64,000 nt of DNA, taken from assembly GCA_013423385.1 (NCBI GenBank), contig BLZA01000030.1, positions 885,168-949,167 on the forward strand, read 5' to 3'. Below are positions 59,060 to 64,000 of this stretch, one piece after another. Position 1 is the first letter of the stretch. The number at the start of each line of letters is the position of its first letter. The stretch is from Naganishia liquefaciens. Lineage: Eukaryota > Basidiomycota > Tremellomycetes > Filobasidiales > Filobasidiaceae. The translations under genes were made by a program, and so were the position numbers. The notes under the pieces are model-generated. The model made no database searches. It was not told the DNA's origin and saw only the letters and a program-made list of their open reading frames with translations.

Positions 59060-60635
59060 ATGCTCGTCTCGTCTGCGTCCTGTTTCCTTCTGGTCATTCT
59101 GGCAGCCCTCGGTGGAGTAGAACTAACGGTGGAAGGCAGACCCCCTGTAAGTCATAGGACACAGAGGGTGACAGTTAGTTTAACATTCGCAACGACACGC
59201 TATTACATAGTCCAGTGCGGGGCACCGCGGAGCACTGCGACGAGCGACAACTTGCGTTCCGACAACCTCGACCAAGATGACCACTACTACTTTCACAAAG
59301 ACCGTCACGGTTAGCGGCGCTTCCCCCTCGGCACAGGTCGGGACGACGATCAAGGTTTCGTCTCTAGCTTCTTCGGCAATAGACATTACTTCGAGAGCGA
59401 CCAATTCAGCCGCAACGTCCAAGGTCAGCACGACTGCTCCAGCTGTCACAAAGCGTGCAATCTCTACTACTGCGACCGCCAAAAAGGCGGGGCTGGCGTA
59501 CAACTGGGAGTTTAATCAGAACTGGACGCCATGGACTTCCACTGTCGGCTCGAAGATTTCATGGTACGCTTCTGTTCCGCGATCCTATTATCAACGGCCA
59601 ACGTTCACCCCTTCTCCTCTTCTTCCCACCCCTCCTCTTCCCGCTGTTTTGGAATTCTCTATCCTCAGGGGCTATAGTTGGGATGCACATCCAATGTTGA
59701 ACTTCCCGACTTCAAAGCTAAACTTTGTGCCAATGCTTCACGGAAACGCCGCCGATAAGATCAAGTGGTTCCAATCGCAAATTCCCAACTTTCCGGTTTG
59801 GGGTGTCACGCATCTTCTCAGTTTCAATGAACCTGATGTAAGAAAGGTGCAAGTCAAATGAAAGGCCATGGCTGATCCGTGACGCAAAAAGATGTCAGGC
59901 AACGTCGGAGGCTCGAATATCTCGCCCGCCCAAGCCGCGCTGGATCATCAGAGAATCTTCAACAGTACAGTCAGCATGAAATATAAGATTGGAGCACCTG
60001 CAATTGCTCGAGGCAGCAAAGCCTGGCTGCAGGTAAGCGCAGTCGTGTGAGGGGGGCCGCATCGGACTTGCTCATGCTCTTGCTTCAGCAATGGATTGCA
60101 GCGTGCAACGGCAAGTGCAAGTGTAAGTATACTTGGCCCTCTCCGCTTAACCCGTATACAATAGGACTGACGAAGGTCGATTTCCATAGACGACTTTGTT
60201 TCCATTCATTTTTACGGAAGGACACCACAAGAGCTCTATGATTATGTCGTACGGGATTCTCTAGTACACTCGAACGAAGTCAAAACCTCATCACGTTCTG
60301 CGCTTCTGTCTTCAGGGCGAAATGTACTCGACGTTTGGGAAGCCGCTGTGGATCACCGAATTCGCGGCGATGGACTTTTCCTCCGGCTACAGTGCCACGG
60401 CAGCGGAAGCTCAAGCTTTTCAGAATGCTGTTATCCCATTCCTGGAATCAACCAACATGGTCGAGCGTTATAGCTGGTTCGGACTTTTCAACAATTGGAA
60501 GTATGTGTTCGAGGTCGACTTCGCTCGCATTCGCAACTATTAACTGATCGTGCTATACTTTTCAGCAACGGCAACGCGCTGCTGTATACTAACGGCAGTG
60601 TGAATGCATTAGGCAAGTTCTACATGACGAGATGA
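59060..60635 (+). CDS. Secreted GH128 beta-1,3-glucanase (Asl1-like)
   Basis: Likely cell-wall endo-beta-1,3-glucanase. MLVSSASCFLLVILAALGGV is a signal peptide. A Ser/Thr/Ala-rich linker of about 90 residues follows (probable O-glycosylation), then the GH128 TIM-barrel: AGLAYNWEFNQNWTPWTS, WDAHPMLNFPTSKLNFVPML, WGVTHLLSFNEPD with the acid/base Glu, MSGNVGGSNISPAQAALDHQ, YKIGAPAIARG, FVSIHFYGRTPQELYDYV, PLWITEFAAMDFSS with the nucleophile Glu, and YSWFGLFNNW, ending LGKFYMTR. Six or so introns, including one right after the signal peptide; in-frame joins were checked by hand. No carbohydrate-binding module or GPI signal is seen. Confidence 0.87.
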
Positions 60636-60986
60636 TGTCAGGTCACTGTGTGATCACGAGTACGATATATGTTATAGTCTTAACAAACGATATGATCAAG
60701 GCAAAGTCTGCAAGTACGGTGATCCCTGTCAGCCTCTCCTTCTCATTCAGGACTTCGCCAAGATACAGTTTTGCTGAAGACGACAGATCATGTCTACGCA
60801 TTCAAGGATTCTAGAGGACATGCATTCTCGACGATAGCCGTCACAAACACTGATCGCTGGTGGCAATGGGTGCCCTGAGCTGATCGAAGCATCGCAGCGT
60901 GATAATCCCAAAACTTCCCAGGCCCTTTTGAACCTGGAACTGTTCTGCATCAGAGATTTGGCTCGCTCGCTCGAACACCACGGCAA
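60636..60986. other. Convergent 3' intergenic region
   Basis: About 350 bases between the GH128 stop and the Doa1-like stop. A short minus-strand ORF (60747-60986) lies directly downstream of the Doa1-like gene but has no PUL-like sequence. Confidence 0.4.
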
Positions 60987-62760
60987 TCAGTAGCCCTGAG
61001 CCCTGCGAATGAAAGATTCGATCTGTTCCTTCTCCTCTGCGGTCAACTGGTGTTCTACTGCAAAAGTTGTCACCAATTCTTCTGGATCAGCTTCAAACGA
61101 TTGCACATTATTCAGAATGCTCAACCCGTCCAAGAAGGCTTAGGCTTACTGTTCTGGGAGAATCGAAGCTGTAAAGGGGCCTTCTCATCGTTCAGAACGA
61201 TGTCAAGCACAGTTTCCTCGTTTCCCTCTGCCAGACTCCCTTGCCCTCTGCGCTGAGATCAGCATGACAACGTCGGTAGAGTTGACTGGCAATGGCCTTA
61301 CTTGGAGTCGATGTTGGCGGTCTCCTTCTCGTATACCTGGGCAAGATCACGACTCTCAATAGGATGACAGGGAATGGCAACCAAGTCACAAACCTGTAAA
61401 GTCTCTCGATCTGCCACACGGTCAGAAGACGCTGTCCAGACCCGGATTGCATTGTCACTTCCGGCGGAAACGATATCGCCATTAGGCAGGAAGGAGCAAC
61501 ACCAAACCGATTGGCAGGGGTGTATGAGCCTTTGCAGGTATTTCTCCTTTGCTGATGGCGGGAGAAGTGTCAGCGCGAACGGCAGATCTTGTGAATCCCA
61601 CTTGCTTGATTCGCCATTCCAGTATGCAGCAGTATGATCTTCGCCACACGATATGATTTCATTTTCGGATCGCACCGAGATGTGATATACGTAGTCGGTA
61701 TGTGACTTCAGAGTTTCCGTGGCACCATCTTCCAGTTGGACAAGCCGGACAGTCCTGAAAATTTGGTAAGCAGTGCCGCAGCTTGTGTATCAGTTTTGGT
61801 TTCCTGGACACGGATTCTAGCTCAAGGGAGCTTACCCATCATTTAGAGCCAGAGCGATGGATTGAAAATTTGGAAAAGTGGCCAATGACCGAATCGCATC
61901 GGGAAAGATATCAAAGGTTCGAATAGCCGTCCCTGCAGGGTCATACATTCGTAGCGTCCGATCGGCTGAACCTAGATAGGATACTCTTTCGTATAGGGTT
62001 CCTGCCAGAGTGACATCTTGCGAACCAAATTTCACTCACCCGTCAAGTAGTTGCCATCGTATAAGCCCTCATCCAGAATGGCCACTCCCCAGACAGCTGC
62101 CTCGTGACCACTGAGAACGAGCTCGCAAGCCCAATCACCTGCCTTGCTCTTCGCCTTGCCTGCGGCAACGTTGTTGGATGAGCTTTTGCTTCGAGACCAG
62201 AGTCGTCCGGCGCAATCCCAAGAGGCGGAAATCATCTTCTTGTGCTTGCGAGAGTATTGTAGGGCGCAAACATTGGCATGGTGTCCAATGAGGCCATCGA
62301 CGGGCTCTGGAGACGGATCCGGCCCAAGGTCGTCGCCGTACAGGTGAAAGAGTATGATCGTCGAGTTTCCAGATGAAGCGATGAGGTCAGCTGGAGTTAC
62401 TGGGGTGAGCTGTGTCAAACCATCTTGGATTCTACCAACCGCGTACACTCGCAATCCTCGTCAGCAGGAATGAACTCTAGTGAATTGACATAGCCATCGT
62501 GACCCGCCAGCAATCGTGTTAGCTCAAAGTCCTGCTCAGCGTAAAGACACCAGCTCAGGATCAGCTCCAAGCTGCGATCTACGCCCATCAGCACCTACCT
62601 TTGACTCCTGCTTGCGTTTCCAGACGCCCACGGTGCGATCCCGGGAAGCACTCAGGATGCAGTCTGAATCGATAGGATACACGCACTTGACGTCATCCGA
62701 GTGGGCGCAGAGTACGGTCGAGAGCTGGTAGGCTCGAGTGGAAGCTGCGACGTCCTCCAT
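60987..62760 (-). CDS. DOA1: Doa1/Ufd3/PLAA-like WD40-PFU protein, PUL domain absent
   Basis: Ubiquitin-binding cofactor of Cdc48/p97. WD40 blades start with YQLSTVLCAHSDDVKCVYPI and SRDRTVGVWKRKQESK; spliced exons give FELTRLLAGHDGYVNSLEFI, GHHANVCALQYSRKHKKMIS, ASWDCAGRLWSRS, GHEAAVWGVAIL, SADRTLRMYDPAGTAIRTF, SENEIISCGEDHTAAYW and SVWCCSFLPNGDIVSAGSDN. This order fits Doa1/PLAA. After IDSK and two inferred introns a PFU-like segment reads APLQLRFSQNTDPEELVTTF then LTAEEKEQIESFIRRAQGY and a stop at 60987. The 250-residue PUL domain that normally follows is missing, and there is no room for it before the GH128 gene. The start at 62760 (MEDVAASTRAY) is preferred; an in-frame Met at 62856 exists. 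Confidence 0.82.
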
Positions 62761-63183
62761 ACTGCATTCCGAAATCTGAACTTTGCGTGGTTCCACCAGG
62801 GGTACGTGAGCATCTCCTGTTGGTCGCGGGCCCTCCACTCGATCGGCGTTGTTCATGTCTCACTTGCGATGCGGAGGCACAAAGACGTCGTCCACCACGG
62901 ACCCCCCACATGTGCTGCAACCGTCAGGCGTGCGACATATACTGTCAAGCGAGCTGTCAAGCGTCAACAACAATTGCCCGTAGACGAGGCACTTCATGCC
63001 GAAGGCTGGCCGTCAATCAAGGTATTAAAGTATCTGTCCAGTGTCTGGACCCGTACCGATAACGACGTAACACAGAGTCTTGCTCCAAGATATCCCGCCA
63101 AAACGGAGAGATGGAGAATGTGGTGGTCTATACAACTACGATATGGATTGTCCATGCTAGAAGTCAAGAGGCAAGGTAGAATG
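62761..63183. other. Intergenic region between two minus-strand genes
   Basis: About 420 bases that hold the Doa1-like promoter. Small ORFs in several frames have no recognised motif; the Met at 62856 could extend the Doa1-like protein into this region. Confidence 0.35.
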
Positions 63184-64000
63184 CTAGACGGAAGGCGGTG
63201 CCGGGAGAACCCCTTCATGTCTTTTGAGAAGTAGCTGCAATCTGGAAAAGGGCACAGTCGAGTTGTGTTGTTGGTCACCGGCTCAGTCGCTCGGCCGCAT
63301 ACGAGGCACTTACTGTTCTTTCTCGAGCGTGCTATTCTCCAATTGCTTACGGAGTTTTCTATTTGACGATATCAGCTTCACTCTGCAGAAGAGGCCAATG
63401 TCTCGACTTACATGTTCTCAAGCCGCATGTCGTTGCGCTGGGCTTTAGTCGTCTGAAGATCCCTTCTGAGTGTGGCGAATGCCTCGTCTGGAGGCAAATT
63501 GGCATCGTCGAACATGCCGTCCAATTCGACGTTGAAAGCCTGAAGGATAACCGGTAAGCGAAGTCGGATGCCTGTAGAAAGTGAATACTTGCCTCATACA
63601 CCGCTTCCAGCTCGGATTGGAGATCGGCAATCTGTGCCTTGTCCAAAGCATTCCGGGCTATAGCGGCATCGAGATCGGCCCGTACCGACGTCAACTGCGA
63701 TGCACTCTGCGAAGATTGTCAATACCATGGCCATCCCCGGCATTGTAATGCGACACACCTTTTCCATGGCGATCTTCATGGTCGTCAGTGCGGCGCCTGT
63801 CCTTCCGCTGCCCATCTTGGCTTGTTCGAGGTCGTGATCTAATTGGTCAAGCAAGACTGTGACATTCTGCGTCCAATCGTCAATGATACCGACATCCAGC
63901 TCGCTTCTGGTACTTTGTACAGAATGGCGGGAAGAGACCGATCCATATACAGCCGACTCGAGCTCCCCAGAGTCAGGTGCGGCGCGTCTCTACAATAAGG
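63184..64000 (-). CDS. Coiled-coil protein, C-terminal part (runs off the window)
   Basis: Only the 3' part is present; the gene continues beyond 64000. Exons spliced by eye give NVTVLLDQLDHDLEQAKMGS, TMKIAMEK, SVRADLDAAIARNALDKAQI, ADLQSELEAVYEAFNVELDG, then DEAFATLRRDLQTTKAQRND, MRLENMKLRKQLENSTLEKE and, after an intron at the GTAAGT near 63315, QLQLLLKRHEGVLPAPPSV and a stop at 63184. This is a long coiled coil with heptad-like spacing. The family is not recognised; cytoskeletal, spindle or vesicle-tether proteins are possible. Confidence 0.6.

Noticed and set aside
61110-61190. Apparent frameshift in the PFU-like segment of the Doa1-like gene
   Set aside because: A 59-base intron from GTAAGC to TTTGAAG joins FSQN to TDPEEL in frame and fits the PFU pattern.
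62400-62520. Apparent frameshift in the Doa1-like WD40 region
   Set aside because: A 47-base intron with a GTACGC donor and CCCCAG acceptor restores the frame between DEDCE and LTPADL, so no lesion is needed.
1-64000. Transposons, virus-like elements, CRISPR arrays, biosynthetic clusters
   Set aside because: No reverse transcriptase, integrase, transposase, capsid or terminal repeat pattern was seen, and all large ORFs belong to host-type genes.

Overview
The window is nuclear DNA from a fungus, most likely a basidiomycetous yeast of the Tremellomycetes type. Genes are densely packed on both strands and most are split by many short introns of about 45-65 bases with GTRNGT donors and CTRAY-like branch sites. 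The gene set is typically fungal (condensin, Dre2, Tim21, Rat1, Hop1, LIM- and F-BAR-RhoGAPs, GH128 glucanase), and an intron-bearing tRNA-Gly is present. The placement below phylum is inference from gene style, not from a database match.

Layout. 0-7.1 kb: NUP53-type nucleoporin (-), BUD20-type pre-60S factor (+), and a meiotic HORMA-PHD protein of the Hop1 family (-). 7.5-12.3 kb: NSA1/WDR74 (+), DRE2 (-), TIM21 (+). 12.5-14 kb: a LaeA-like methyltransferase (-), then a 2-kb spacer with no convincing gene. 16-19.3 kb: condensin kleisin BRN1 (-). 19.5 kb: tRNA-Gly(GCC) with a 19-base intron. 20.5-22.9 kb: NAD malic enzyme (+). 23.2-28 kb: an unrecognised coiled-coil protein, a membrane-anchored PPP-like phosphatase and a DUF1746/Dsc4-like membrane protein, all (-). 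28.4-31.3 kb: a 947-codon intronless ORF with an Scm3/HJURP-like motif (+). 31.9-36.4 kb: RAT1/XRN2 (+). 36.8-38.9 kb: a tiny NDUFAF8-like CHCH gene (-) and an SDR (+). 39.5-43.3 kb: F-BAR RhoGAP (+). 43.5-45.6 kb: an unrecognised LRR-like protein with Ser and Gly tracts (-). 45.8-48.2 kb: a divergent pair, HEM4 (-) and cytochrome c heme lyase (+). 48.3-53.8 kb: LIM-RhoGAP (-). 54.4-56.7 kb: carnitine acetyltransferase (-). 56.7-59 kb: spacer. 59.1-60.6 kb: secreted GH128 glucanase (+). 61-62.8 kb: Doa1/PLAA-like WD40-PFU protein lacking PUL (-). 63.2 kb to the edge: a coiled-coil protein running off the right side (-).

This is ordinary housekeeping chromatin rather than an accessory island. 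I see no transposon, virus-like element, CRISPR array or gene cluster. Functional links are pairwise: heme synthesis (HEM4) beside heme attachment (CYC3), two Rho GAPs 5 kb apart, three RNA/ribosome-maturation genes (BUD20, NSA1, RAT1), and chromosome-segregation genes (HOP1, BRN1, Scm3-like) scattered along the window. The points most worth checking are the Scm3-like ORF, the Doa1 homologue without PUL, the RAT1 start codon isolated by an intron, the dual-targeting signals of the carnitine acetyltransferase, and the 66-residue complex I assembly factor that simple ORF calling misses.
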